A stretch of 64,000 nt of DNA from positions 10,128-74,127 of the forward strand of contig CAZWFE010000006.1 in assembly GCA_964633145.1 (NCBI GenBank), in the 5' to 3' direction. This document shows positions 7,559 through 15,648 of this stretch, piece after piece. The notes beneath the pieces were generated by a model. It was not told the DNA's origin. It was given only the letters and a program-made list of their open reading frames with translations, and searched no databases. Source of the DNA: CAJXSD01 sp964633145 (GTDB lineage: Bacteria; Pseudomonadota; Alphaproteobacteria; Rhodobacterales; Rhodobacteraceae). The position numbers were made by a program, and so were the translations under genes. How positions within the stretch are numbered: position 1 is the stretch's first letter; every line of letters begins with the position of its first letter.

Positions 7559-8265
7559 TCGTGTAATGCGCCAATGGCCAAAACTTGCAATTCTTTGATC
7601 AATTTGCGCTGCATCGCATCAGCATAGGTGTCAAACCCGTCCGCCGTTTCGATGAACCCTAGTTCGGGCGATATGACATAGGCGCGAAAATATGCGCTTA
7701 GTTCTGCGCTGGTTTCCGCTTGGGGGCCTGTATGACCTGATGGCGCACCGATGACCAAAGCGTTGATAATCAAATCACCCGTGGTATCGCGCAGGTCCCG
7801 CGGATGGGGACCGGTGTTTGATTTGCCGTCGCCGGAAATGTCATAGGTCATTTGCCAACAGGATGGGCGTTCACTGGCAAGGTTTTGGGCAAATTGAATT
7901 GATGCGCCAATGGCGGTGGTTAGATCGCTGATACCGCGCCGGGCGGATTTTATCGTGTGGGTCACTGCGGCGATATCGCCGGGCGATTGCAGGGCGGTCC
8001 ACGGCACGATCACGCGCTGGGCGTAGCGGCCACTCCATTCAAATACAGTGATATCGACATGCGAACTGGGATCGGCAAAAATTGCGTCCTGCACGGGTTG
8101 CGATGTAAACGCACTGGCCAATCCATGGGTTTGCAGAACGTATTCACGTTCATCGACCGAACCGGACACGTCCAACCCGATGATCAGCCCCTGCCGGCAG
8201 GGCGTGGCCTGCGCCGCATGGGCAACCATCATCAGTGCGGGCAGAATATATCCGTATTTTACCAA
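7552..8265 (-). CDS. DUF1194 secreted VWA-like protein
   Basis: A 237-residue exported protein with a signal peptide (about residues 1-20, ending HAAQA) and a von Willebrand factor A-like fold. The metal-ion-dependent adhesion site is visible as D32-V-S34-G-S36, followed by the conserved TYDISGDGKSN near residue 140. This is the DUF1194 family, common in Rhodobacterales, of unknown function and presumably periplasmic or secreted. Its ATG lies inside the 3' end of the glyoxalase-family gene (7-bp overlap), so the two form an operon. Confidence 0.85.
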   Translation of the reverse strand: MVKYGYILPALMMVAHAAQATPCRQGLIIGLDVSGSVDEREYVLQTHGLASAFTSQPVQDAIFADPSSHVDITVFEWSGRYAQRVIVPWTALQSPGDIAAVTHTIKSARRGISDLTTAIGASIQFAQNLASERPSCWQMTYDISGDGKSNTGPHPRDLRDTTGDLIINALVIGAPSGHTGPQAETSAELSAYFRAYVISPELGFIETADGFDTYADAMQRKLIKELQVLAIGALHDQ

Positions 8266-8681
8266 TGACCCGTGCTAGGCATTGACGCCCAAGGTTCAGC
8301 CGCTGGCAGGGCATCACCACGCTGCAGAAGTTCAATGGAGACGTTATCAGGCGACCGCACAAAGGCCATGCGCCCGTCACGTGGGGGGCGGTTTATGGTC
8401 ACGCCTGCATCCATCAGTTTTTGGCAAAGGGCATAAATATCCTCGACCTCATAGGCCAGATGCCCAAAGTGGCGACCATCACTGGGCAACCCATCGTCGC
8501 CGTCCCAATTATAGGTCAGCTCGACAGGGCAGTCTTCTTGGCCTTCGGGTGCCATGAAAATCAGGCTGTAGCGCCCATTTTCGTCATCACGACGTTTGGT
8601 TTGTTTCAGTCCCAACAGTTCATAAAACGCGATGGATTTGTCCAAATCCAAGACGCGCACCATTGTATGTAGATAACGCAT
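8259..8681 (-). CDS. gloA: Glyoxalase/VOC-superfamily protein, lactoylglutathione lyase type
   Basis: This 140-residue VOC-fold protein looks like glyoxalase I, which turns the methylglyoxal-glutathione hemithioacetal into S-lactoylglutathione. Metal ligands of the family are visible: H5 in MRYLHTMVRVLDLDKSIAFY, E54 in CPVELTYNW, H71 in RHFGHLAYEV and a C-terminal E in NVSIELLQRG. The two-fold beta-alpha-beta-beta-beta repeat is complete. It is the first gene of a two-gene unit with the DUF1194 protein. I am fairly sure of GloA rather than another VOC enzyme because of the YNW and GHLAYEV blocks. Confidence 0.85.
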   Translation of the reverse strand: MRYLHTMVRVLDLDKSIAFYELLGLKQTKRRDDENGRYSLIFMAPEGQEDCPVELTYNWDGDDGLPSDGRHFGHLAYEVEDIYALCQKLMDAGVTINRPPRDGRMAFVRSPDNVSIELLQRGDALPAAEPWASMPSTGHW

Positions 8682-8697
8682 AATTTTTCCGTCTCAT

Positions 8698-8814
8698 TTA
8701 GTCACGATAGGCGAAAAATCCGCCCGTTTCAACATAACCTTGCCCCGTCAAGCGTAAAACGCCCACACTTTCAGTTGGAATTTCTCCGGCAAAATACCCT
8801 TCGACAGTCCCGTT
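8698..8814 (-). CDS. C-terminal fragment of a TbpB-like beta-barrel lipoprotein, broken at assembly gap
   Basis: Thirty-eight residues before a TAA stop read GTVEGYFAGEIPTESVGV...GGFFAY, the glycine-rich C-terminal strand pattern of transferrin-binding-protein-B-like beta-barrel lipoproteins. The 5' end enters the N gap. If the two 55-base flanks are the same locus, the frame continues only 12 codons (8970-9005) to an in-frame TAG at 9006-9008 with no start codon, so the gene would be a remnant; otherwise most of it is missing inside the gap. Confidence 0.45.
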   Translation of the reverse strand, partial: NGTVEGYFAGEIPTESVGVLRLTGQGYVETGGFFAYRD

Positions 8815-8969
8815 NNNNNNNNNNNNNNNNNNNNNNNNNNNNNNNNNNNNNNNNNNNNNNNNNNNNNNNNNNNNNNNNNNNNNNNNNNNNNNNNNNNNNN
8901 NNNNNNNNNNNNNNCGCCCACACTTTCAGTTGGAATTTCTCCGGCAAAATACCCTTCGACAGTCCCGTT
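8760..8969. other. Assembly gap (100 N) flanked by an identical 55-bp sequence
   Basis: Positions 8760-8814 and 8915-8969 are identical over 55 bases on either side of exactly 100 N. This is what a de Bruijn assembler with k=55 leaves when two contigs that share an end k-mer are scaffolded without merging. True gap length is unknown. ORFs reading through the N are artefacts. Between the right flank and thyX (8970-9152) I see only the presumed thyX promoter region. Confidence 0.9.
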
Positions 8970-9152
8970 CTCGCTTTGATCAATGCCAAATATCTCAACA
9001 CCGCACTATTCCTCAATGCAAACAATACAATAGGGTTGAATGAAAGGCCAATGATATTTTTGGCGACTAAAATTGTGTGGCCTTATAACCCAGTTTCAAC
9101 TTGGAACGACACGCGATATAGTTTCGAAAACTGACCCATAAAAGGATTCGCC

Positions 9153-10058
9153 ATGACGCTGACCCCCGAACAACAGGCTGAAATTGATCAGATCCGCAGC
9201 CAGTCATCTCAGACCTTGCGCGCCGTTAGCGAAGGGATGGAGCGTCATTTATATACGGCCTATCCTGTGTTGGATCATGGTTTTGTTCGGGTCATTGACT
9301 ATATGGGCGACGATGCCGCAATATGTCAGGCCGCACGGGTCAGTTATGGCAAGGGCACGAAATCCGTCCAAAACGATGAAGGCTTGATCCGTTACCTGAT
9401 GCGTCATTGGCATTCGACACCGTTTGAGATGTGTGAAATCAAACTGCACGTCAAGTTGCCCGTTTTCGTTGCACGCCAGTGGATCCGCCACCGCACCGCC
9501 AACGTGAACGAATATTCTGCACGTTATTCGATTTTGGACCGTGAATTTTACATTCCTGCGCCTGAACATGTGGCCGCGCAATCGGTGGTCAATAACCAGG
9601 GCCGTGGTGATATCTTAACTGGTGACGAAGCGGCCCGTGTTTTGGAAATACTTAAGGCTGACAGCGCACGCGCCTATGACAATTATCAATCGCTGATTTC
9701 CCAAGACGGCCAACAGGGCTTGGCCCGCGAATTGGCGCGGATGAATTTGCCCACCAACATCTATACCCAGTGGTATTGGAAAGTGGATTTGCACAATCTG
9801 TTGCATTTCCTGCGCTTGCGGGCTGATGCGCATGCGCAATACGAAATTCGCGTGTATGCGGATGAAATCTGCAAAATTGTGGCCGATTGGGTGCCCTTTG
9901 CCTATGCCGCATTCGAAGATTATCGCATGGGCGGTGCAACCCTGTCGAAAACGGCCCTGGATTGCGTACGTCGGATGATCAAAGGCGAAGATGTGAGCCA
10001 AGAAAACTCGGGCATGTCCAAAGGCGAATGGCGCGAATTTTCGCAGCTGCTTGACTAA
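9153..10058 (+). CDS. thyX: Flavin-dependent thymidylate synthase ThyX
   Basis: A 301-residue ThyX, which makes dTMP from dUMP using methylenetetrahydrofolate, FAD and NADPH, in place of ThyA. The ThyX motif RHRTANVNEYSARYS is at residues 112-126, and the dUMP/FAD-binding residues in LHNLLHFLRLRADAHAQYEI follow near 215-235. The ATG is preceded by AAAAGGATTC. It is a single gene closed by a strong terminator. No thyA is seen in the window. Confidence 0.95.
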   Translation: MTLTPEQQAEIDQIRSQSSQTLRAVSEGMERHLYTAYPVLDHGFVRVIDYMGDDAAICQAARVSYGKGTKSVQNDEGLIRYLMRHWHSTPFEMCEIKLHVKLPVFVARQWIRHRTANVNEYSARYSILDREFYIPAPEHVAAQSVVNNQGRGDILTGDEAARVLEILKADSARAYDNYQSLISQDGQQGLARELARMNLPTNIYTQWYWKVDLHNLLHFLRLRADAHAQYEIRVYADEICKIVADWVPFAYAAFEDYRMGGATLSKTALDCVRRMIKGEDVSQENSGMSKGEWREFSQLLD

Positions 10059-10082
10059 CCCAATCATTGGATATCTATGATC

Positions 10083-10110
10083 AAGGCCGCGGTTTTCGCG
10101 GCCTTTTTTA
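10083..10110 (+). terminator. thyX terminator
   Basis: AAGGCCGCG (10083-10091) pairs with CGCGGCCTT (10097-10105) across GTTTT, followed by a T-run. It lies 25 bp after the thyX stop. Confidence 0.9.
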
Positions 10111-10182
10111 TTTTACATTGATATCGTTCGCGCTATGATTGTAGTGTGGTGTATTAAACAACAATATCGATAGGTAGGGAAA

Positions 10183-10821
10183 ATGCTTAAATTTAAGGCG
10201 ATGATTGGGCTATGCGGACTGGGCGTTTTGGTGGCAGGTTGCGAACTGCCCGCATCTGGCAGCGCATTTATGGAACTGGACCCGTATTTGGGGGCGACCA
10301 CGACCAAGGCGAAACTGGACCAAGACGTAGAGGCAGACTATGAATTGGAAGGAATTGGGATGATTTCTGGTGTTTCCGGCATTGATGGCCAAAAGATCAA
10401 AGCGTTCGGGGGATATACTGTTGCGTCATCGTCGCCGGTGAACACGGCGACGAATTACGTTCCAAATCAGAACATGTCCTTCGTCACGCGGTACAGATTG
10501 GCACATTCATATGATATCAACAAATCAACCTACTATTTGACGGGCTCCAGTAAAACCGCTTCGGGTCTGCTTACGTTGTCCTTGGATATTGACAACAACA
10601 CGCTTAGTGGTTCCGGTGCTAATTTGTCTTTAGACACCAAATTTGATGGATCGCAACTTTCAGGCACAGGGCAATACAAAAATGTACCGCTAGAGGTCAA
10701 AGGCGAATTTGTGCAGAATCTGCAATCAGACAAGGCTGTGATCGGCGCATTCCATGGCCATACAGACAGTGAAGCCGTGGGTGGCGGGTTTATTGGCGTA
10801 GAAGCATCTGCTATGCGATAA
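10183..10821 (+). CDS. TbpB-like outer-membrane lipoprotein
   Basis: A 212-residue lipoprotein with signal sequence and lipobox LVAGC (Cys20). After a low-complexity stretch, the C-terminal ~90 residues form glycine-spaced beta strands (LSGTGQYKNVPLEVKGEF; GAFHGHTDSEAVGGGFIGV) like the C-terminal barrel of transferrin-binding protein B and Slam-exported lipoproteins. Function in this species is unknown; iron-protein binding should not be assumed. The start is supported by AGGTAGGGAAA before the ATG. The broken gene at 8698 carries the same C-terminal strand pattern, so two members of one family flank thyX. Confidence 0.7.
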   Translation: MLKFKAMIGLCGLGVLVAGCELPASGSAFMELDPYLGATTTKAKLDQDVEADYELEGIGMISGVSGIDGQKIKAFGGYTVASSSPVNTATNYVPNQNMSFVTRYRLAHSYDINKSTYYLTGSSKTASGLLTLSLDIDNNTLSGSGANLSLDTKFDGSQLSGTGQYKNVPLEVKGEFVQNLQSDKAVIGAFHGHTDSEAVGGGFIGVEASAMR

Positions 10822-10832
10822 TTGATTTACGT

Positions 10833-10865
10833 ACTAGCGTTCCGTGGGCATCACGGCACGCTAGT
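10833..10865. terminator. Bidirectional hairpin between convergent genes
   Basis: ACTAGCGT-t-CCGTG (10833-10846) pairs with CACGG-c-ACGCTAGT (10852-10865), 13 pairs and one mismatch, loop GGCAT. It spans the gap between the TbpB-like gene and the stop codon of the convergent DUF6476 gene. There is no T-run, so termination efficiency is uncertain. Confidence 0.55.
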
Positions 10866-11178
10866 CAGCCTGCGATACGGTAATCGTGTCACGCAATTGA
10901 CCATCCAGCGCATAGATTAGGATTTTGTCATCTGCCGTCACGACTGCGTACCAGTTCGCAGTTTGCGTGAATGCAACTGGCGTTGATCCGTCCGGCAATG
11001 TGATTGACGCGGGCAGGGCGGGCGCAGGGTCTGCATTTAATCGGATGACAAGCAGCGCAATGATCATTACAACACCCACAATCATAACCCCGGTCAGCAC
11101 AGTCACCAGCTGACGCAAAAACCGCAGGCTTGGGGGCAATTCAAACTCTTGCACTGGGGTGGATGTATCGTTGTCCAT
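10861..11178 (-). CDS. DUF6476-like single-pass membrane protein
   Basis: A protein of 105 residues with one transmembrane helix (about residues 26-50, LVTVLTGVMIVGVVMIIALLV) and a periplasmic domain containing WYAVVTADDKILIYALDG. It matches the small Rhodobacterales family annotated DUF6476, which typically sits divergent to an RluA-type pseudouridine synthase as here. I chose ATG 11178 because AGGAAAG precedes it; a GTG two codons upstream (11184) is the alternative. Function unknown. Its 5' end overlaps the 5' end of the divergent rluA-like gene by about 20 bp if that gene starts at 11159. Confidence 0.7.
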   Translation of the reverse strand: MDNDTSTPVQEFELPPSLRFLRQLVTVLTGVMIVGVVMIIALLVIRLNADPAPALPASITLPDGSTPVAFTQTANWYAVVTADDKILIYALDGQLRDTITVSQAD

Positions 11179-12184
11179 AATCACTTTCCTAATTCAGCCT
11201 GATCCGCCTAAGCGACTTGATAAAGCGCTTTCGCGCGATGTACCAGAGGATGCTGATATTTCGCGTTCTCAAATGGTTCAGCTGATGGCCAAGGGGGCAA
11301 TCGCCATAGATGGTCAAACGCTAACAGATACCAAGGCAAAGCCGCAAGCCGGCCAAACCGTGACGATCAATGTCCCCGATGCGACAGATGTGGAAACCGT
11401 CGCACAGGATATTCCGTTGGATGTCATTTACGAAGATGATGATCTGATTGTTGTCAATAAACCCGCTGGCATGGTTGTCCATCCTGCGCCAGGGTCACCA
11501 CGGGATACATTGGTCAACGCGTTGTTGCACCACTGCGCCGACAGCTTGTCGGGTATTGGCGGTGAAAAACGACCAGGGATCGTGCATCGCATTGACAAAG
11601 ACACCAGTGGCCTGTTGGTCGTGGCCAAAAATGATCGGGCCCATCATGGATTGGCCCAACAATTTGAACGCCATAGCGTGGAACGGTATTATCGTGCGCT
11701 GTGTTTTGGGGTGCCTGATGCAAATGATCCGCGTGTGCGTGGGGTGCGCGGGGTCAATTTTGAACCTGGCAATATTATGAAAATTACGACCCATCTGGCA
11801 CGGCATAAAACGGATCGCCAGCGGCAGGCGGTGTTGTTTGATGGCGGGCGGCATGCGGTCACGCGCGTGCGGATCGTGGACCGTTTTGGCACGCCGCCCG
11901 TGGTGTCATTGGTCGAATGCTGGCTGGAAACGGGTCGCACGCATCAAATTCGGGTTCATATGGCGCATACCGGCCACGGTTTGGTGGGCGATCCCGTCTA
12001 TGGTGGGCGTCGCAAAATATCGCATAAATCGTTGACACCTAATGCGGTCCAGGCAATTCAGGACTTTGATCGCCAAGCACTGCATGCGGCAGTTTTGGGG
12101 TTTGAACACCCTGTCAGCGGCGAAATGATGCGATTTGAGGCTGATTTGCCGACAGATATGATCACGCTTTTGTCAAATCTGTGA
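11159..12184 (+). CDS. RluA/RluD-family 23S rRNA pseudouridine synthase
   Basis: A 341-residue pseudouridine synthase. An S4 RNA-binding domain (residues ~20-85; SRDVPEDADISRSQMVQLMAKG) precedes the RluA catalytic domain, with the catalytic Asp in GIVHRIDKDTSGLLVVAKN and the downstream LVECWLETGRTHQIRVHM and GHGLVGDPVYGG motifs. RluD, which modifies 1911/1915/1917 in helix 69, is the likeliest member given the S4 domain. The exact start is doubtful: ATG 11159 has no clear ribosome-binding site and overlaps the divergent gene; homologous sequence begins near residue 12. Confidence 0.88.
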   Translation: MDVSLSIITFLIQPDPPKRLDKALSRDVPEDADISRSQMVQLMAKGAIAIDGQTLTDTKAKPQAGQTVTINVPDATDVETVAQDIPLDVIYEDDDLIVVNKPAGMVVHPAPGSPRDTLVNALLHHCADSLSGIGGEKRPGIVHRIDKDTSGLLVVAKNDRAHHGLAQQFERHSVERYYRALCFGVPDANDPRVRGVRGVNFEPGNIMKITTHLARHKTDRQRQAVLFDGGRHAVTRVRIVDRFGTPPVVSLVECWLETGRTHQIRVHMAHTGHGLVGDPVYGGRRKISHKSLTPNAVQAIQDFDRQALHAAVLGFEHPVSGEMMRFEADLPTDMITLLSNL

Positions 12185-12278
12185 CGGTTACGATTTTGCT
12201 GCTGTACAGGTGCCATGCGCCGTGATTATCTTTCGTTAATAAAAATTTAATTTTTCGGCGACAATTTGCGCCAGTGCC

Positions 12279-12306
12279 TTGAAAGCTGATGTCGCAATTC
12301 CTAACT
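12279..12306 (+). promoter_or_regulatory. Possible RpoH-type promoter of rpoH
   Basis: CTTGAAA (12278-12284) and CCTAAC (12300-12305) upstream of rpoH resemble the -35 CTTGAA and C-rich -10 of sigma-32 promoters, with a spacer of 15-16 bp. Autoregulation of rpoH would fit, but the -10 match is partial. Confidence 0.35.
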
Positions 12307-12339
12307 GAATGTTAACAACGTAAACATTAAGGATCAGAA

Positions 12340-13239
12340 ATGAGCAATTATGCAAACTTACCCGCACCATCCCCAGAAGGGGGCCTAAGCCGGTATCTGC
12401 AGGAAATTCGCAAATTTCCGATGCTGGATCCGCAAGAAGAATACATGTTGGCCAAGCGCTGGGTCGAAGAGCAAGACACCAAAGCGGCGCATAAAATGGT
12501 CACGTCGCACCTGCGACTGGCCGCTAAAATTGCTATGGGCTATCGCGGTTACGGGTTGCCACAAGCCGAGGTGATTTCCGAAGCAAATGTGGGATTGATG
12601 CAGGCGGTCAAACGCTTTGATCCGGAAAAGGGATTTCGTTTAGCAACCTATGCCATGTGGTGGATCCGCGCCAGCATTCAAGAATATATCCTGCGCAGCT
12701 GGTCTTTGGTCAAAATGGGCACAACAAGTGCGCAGAAAAAGCTGTTCTTTAACCTGCGCAAAGCAAAATCGCGGATCGGCGCGCTAGAAGAGGGCGACCT
12801 GCATCCTGACAAAGTGAAACAAATTGCCACTGACTTGGGTGTGACCGAGGCCGAGGTTGTGTCAATGAACCGTCGTATGTCGGGCGGCGATGCATCATTA
12901 AACGCAGTTGTGTCCAGCGATGGCGAAGGCACCATGCAGTGGCAAGACTGGCTTGAAGATGAAGATGCAAACCAAGCGCAAGATTTAGAAGAGCGTGACG
13001 AACTGGAAACGCGTCGTGCGTTGTTGCTGCAAGCGATGGCCACACTAAATGAACGCGAACGTGATATTTTGACCCAGCGGCGTCTCAGCGATGATGTCAC
13101 CACACTTGAGGATCTTAGCGTACAATACGAAGTCAGCCGCGAACGTATTCGCCAGATCGAAGTTCGCGCGTTTGAAAAATTACAGCTCAAGATGCGTGAA
13201 TTGGCAACCGAACAGGGATTATTGTCTGAGCCTGCTTAA
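12340..13239 (+). CDS. rpoH: RNA polymerase sigma-32 factor RpoH
   Basis: A 299-residue heat-shock sigma factor. Region 2 is clear (EANVGLMQAVKRFDPEKGFR, then LATYAMWWIRASIQEYILRS), directly followed by the RpoH-box QKKLFFNLRKAK that distinguishes RpoH from RpoD. Region 4 ends with YEVSRERIRQIEVRAFEKL. It would direct transcription of chaperone and protease genes; hflK/hflC and degP, which act in membrane and periplasmic protein quality control, lie elsewhere in this window. Rhodobacterales often carry two RpoH paralogues; which one this is cannot be told without a tree. Confidence 0.95.
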   Translation: MSNYANLPAPSPEGGLSRYLQEIRKFPMLDPQEEYMLAKRWVEEQDTKAAHKMVTSHLRLAAKIAMGYRGYGLPQAEVISEANVGLMQAVKRFDPEKGFRLATYAMWWIRASIQEYILRSWSLVKMGTTSAQKKLFFNLRKAKSRIGALEEGDLHPDKVKQIATDLGVTEAEVVSMNRRMSGGDASLNAVVSSDGEGTMQWQDWLEDEDANQAQDLEERDELETRRALLLQAMATLNERERDILTQRRLSDDVTTLEDLSVQYEVSRERIRQIEVRAFEKLQLKMRELATEQGLLSEPA

Positions 13240-13264
13240 TTTCTCTTGCGTTGCTTGATAAATT

Positions 13265-13297
13265 GCCCGACCTTTTACAAAAATCAGGAGGTCGGGC
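13265..13297 (+). promoter_or_regulatory. Hairpin that includes the RBS of the following oxidoreductase
   Basis: GCCCGACC (13265-13272) pairs perfectly with GGTCGGGC (13290-13297), which contains the end of the AGGAGG ribosome-binding site (13286-13291) and abuts the ATG at 13298. TTTT and AAAA in the loop can extend the stem. There is no downstream T-run, so a terminator of rpoH is less likely than an element that limits translation. Confidence 0.5.
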
Positions 13298-14272
13298 ATG
13301 ACACAGGTATTACGTTGGGGTATTTTGGGGGCATCAAAATTTGCGCGCGTTCATATGGCGCCGGCCATACATTCCGCCGCGCATAATCAGTGCGTCGCGC
13401 TTGCCACAGCAACCGCAGCCAAGGCTGATCCATTTCAGGCCATTGTCCCCGGTATCAAAATTTACGACAGCTATGAAAAATTATTGGCGGATCCCAATAT
13501 AGACGCTGTTTATATACCTTTGCCAAACCATATGCATGTCGAATGGTCCAAACGTGCGGCGCAAGCTGGAAAACATGTCTTGTGTGAAAAACCGATCGCG
13601 TTACGGGCAGACCAGATTGATGACCTGATCGCACTGCGCGATCAAACCGGCCTGCTGATCGCCGAGGCATTTATGATCACACATCATCCGCAGTGGATTT
13701 ATGCACGCGAATTACTGGCCCAAGGCGCGATTGGTACACTGATGCAAGTGGATGGTGTGTTTTCCTACAACAATGTCGGTGATCCTGGCAATATTCGCAA
13801 TAATCCCGACTATGGTGGGGGCAGTTTGCCGGATATTGGTGTCTATACTATGGGCTCAACGCGCTTTGTAACGGGGCAGGAACCGTTGGAAATTCTGCAT
13901 AGCGATTTGGTCATGGAAAATAATGTTGACGTCTGGGCCCATGTAACCGCGCAATTTGAGGGGTTTAAATTCAGCTCGGTGACATCCATGCGACTGGCTG
14001 CGCGCCAAGAAATGACATTTCAGGGCGATCAGGGGTTTATACGTCTTACCGCGCCTTTTAATCCATCTGTTTATGATCAGGCGCAGGTTATCTTGCACCG
14101 AAATGATATGGAGGTTGTGACCAAACGGTTTCCGTCCGACAATCATTATAAAAATCAGATTGAAAATTTTCGAAACACGATTCTAACGGGGGCTGATTAC
14201 CCAACCCCCTTAGAATTTTCCAAAGGCACCCAGCGTATGATGGACATGGCCTTTGACGCAAGTGATGCCTAG
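13298..14272 (+). CDS. Gfo/Idh/MocA-family NAD(P)-dependent oxidoreductase
   Basis: A 324-residue oxidoreductase with an N-terminal Rossmann domain (WGILGASKFARVHMAPAIHS, residues 6-25), the family's second signature around DAVYIPLPNHMHVEW and the catalytic-lysine motif HVLCEKPIAL near residue 98. The C-terminal alpha/beta domain includes GGGSLPDIGVYTM with the conserved D-x-G. Such enzymes oxidise or reduce sugars, inositols or trans-dihydrodiols; the substrate is not predictable here. It stands alone between rpoH and phaZ with a strong AGGAGG that lies in a hairpin. Confidence 0.87.
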   Translation: MTQVLRWGILGASKFARVHMAPAIHSAAHNQCVALATATAAKADPFQAIVPGIKIYDSYEKLLADPNIDAVYIPLPNHMHVEWSKRAAQAGKHVLCEKPIALRADQIDDLIALRDQTGLLIAEAFMITHHPQWIYARELLAQGAIGTLMQVDGVFSYNNVGDPGNIRNNPDYGGGSLPDIGVYTMGSTRFVTGQEPLEILHSDLVMENNVDVWAHVTAQFEGFKFSSVTSMRLAARQEMTFQGDQGFIRLTAPFNPSVYDQAQVILHRNDMEVVTKRFPSDNHYKNQIENFRNTILTGADYPTPLEFSKGTQRMMDMAFDASDA

Positions 14273-14276
14273 CGGT

Positions 14277-15542
14277 TTATTTTGCTGCCTTGGCCCGTGA
14301 TTTGCGGGGGCGTGCCGCATTGGCGTCGATGAAATCCAATACCAATGGGCGAATATTATTGCGCCAGCTTTTGCCTGCGAAAATGCCATAGTGTCCCGCA
14401 TCGGGTTCGACGTGGGATGCCTTTTTCGAATCGGGCAATCCTGTACATAGGGCCAGTGCCGCAACACATTGCCCTGGTGCGGAAATATCGTCTTTGGCAC
14501 CTTCTACGGTTTTAACGGCGACATCGGTAATTTTGCCAATATCGACACGGGTTCCATGAACTGTAAACACATTCCGCGCGATTTCACGATTTTTGAATAC
14601 GCGTTCAACTGTTGATAGGTAAAATTCAGCAGTCATATCCATAACGGCCAGATATTCATCATAAAAACGGTTGTGCGGATCATGGTCTGAGGCTTGGTTT
14701 TGGGCAACGCGCATGATCTGATCACGGAATGCTTTGCCATGGCGGTCAGCATTCATGGACATAAATGACGACAGTTGCAGTAGCCCTGGATATACCTTGC
14801 GGCCGACGCCGGCATATTTATACCCGACGCGCTGGATCATCGCCTGTTCCAGCTGTCCCATCGTTACACGGCGCCCAAAATCGGTTACATCCGTGGCCGC
14901 AGCATCTGGATCGATTGGACCACCAATTAATGTCATTGAACGCGGTTGCGCATCTGGATCCTCTTGGGCCAAATAAGCCGTCGCAGCCAATGTCAAAGGT
15001 GCGGGCTGACAGACGGCAATCACATGCGTATCTGGGCCCATTTCCTTCATAAAATCAACCAGGTACATGGTATAATCTTCGACATCGAATTTGCCGGCAG
15101 AGACGGGAATATCACGCGCATTGTGCCAATCTGTCACATAAACTTCGCAGTCGATGATCAAACTTTTGACGGTTGAACGCAGCAGCGTTGCATAGTGACC
15201 AGACATGGGCGCGACGACCAAAACCTTGCGCTTTGACTCTGCGCGGTTTTGCACGTTAAACCGAATTAAATCGCCAAAGGGGCGTTCGATGACTTTGTCT
15301 ATGGTCACCAAATGGTCGCGCCCATCTGCGCAGGTGATCGAATGGATGCCCCAATCTGGTTTGACAACCATACGTTCAAAGGCACGTTCGGTCACTTCGC
15401 CCCAAGCGGCAAGCCAATCAATGGCTGGGTTTGGGACGGCAGAAAACATCGGGTAGGAAGCCCAAGCCTTGACAGCTGCGCCCATAAATTGGTTTGTGTT
15501 GCGCATAGTCTCCATCAAATCGTAGCTGGCCATATTATGCAT
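14277..15542 (-). CDS. phaZ: Intracellular polyhydroxyalkanoate depolymerase
   Basis: A 421-residue PhaZ of the intracellular type that mobilises native PHB granules. In place of a lipase-box serine it has the expected catalytic cysteine, C178 in HVIAVCQPAP; the acidic and histidine partners lie in the C-terminal third, the latter in EPDAGHYGIFAG. The start MHNMASYDLM is supported by AGGAG six bases upstream. It is divergent from phaC with 106 bp between the chosen starts, so storage and mobilisation genes share a regulatory region. Confidence 0.93.
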   Translation of the reverse strand: MHNMASYDLMETMRNTNQFMGAAVKAWASYPMFSAVPNPAIDWLAAWGEVTERAFERMVVKPDWGIHSITCADGRDHLVTIDKVIERPFGDLIRFNVQNRAESKRKVLVVAPMSGHYATLLRSTVKSLIIDCEVYVTDWHNARDIPVSAGKFDVEDYTMYLVDFMKEMGPDTHVIAVCQPAPLTLAATAYLAQEDPDAQPRSMTLIGGPIDPDAAATDVTDFGRRVTMGQLEQAMIQRVGYKYAGVGRKVYPGLLQLSSFMSMNADRHGKAFRDQIMRVAQNQASDHDPHNRFYDEYLAVMDMTAEFYLSTVERVFKNREIARNVFTVHGTRVDIGKITDVAVKTVEGAKDDISAPGQCVAALALCTGLPDSKKASHVEPDAGHYGIFAGKSWRNNIRPLVLDFIDANAARPRKSRAKAAK

Positions 15543-15588
15543 TTCGAACTCCTACTGGGGTTTATCCCATAATTAACGACAAGAATGT

Positions 15589-15625
15589 TTGCGTTTTATC
15601 ACAGCGTTGTTATGCTGCATGGCAG
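15589..15625 (+). promoter_or_regulatory. phaC promoter with PhaR-type operator
   Basis: TTGCGT (15589-15594) and TATGCT (15611-15616) are spaced 16 bp. CTGC-ATG-GCAG (15615-15625) matches the CTGC-N3-GCAG site reported for Paracoccus PhaR and covers the end of the -10 and the predicted start of transcription. This position is right for repression by PhaR, encoded three genes downstream. Confidence 0.6.
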
Positions 15626-15648
15626 AAAGTTACTTGGATTTTATTAAA

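Noticed and set aside
8771..9134. ORFs on both strands that read through the N run
   Set aside because: They depend on 100 unknown bases and on duplicated flanks; only the 38-codon tail up to the gap is kept.
12678..13190. 170-codon ORF antisense to rpoH
   Set aside because: Serine/arginine-rich shadow of rpoH.
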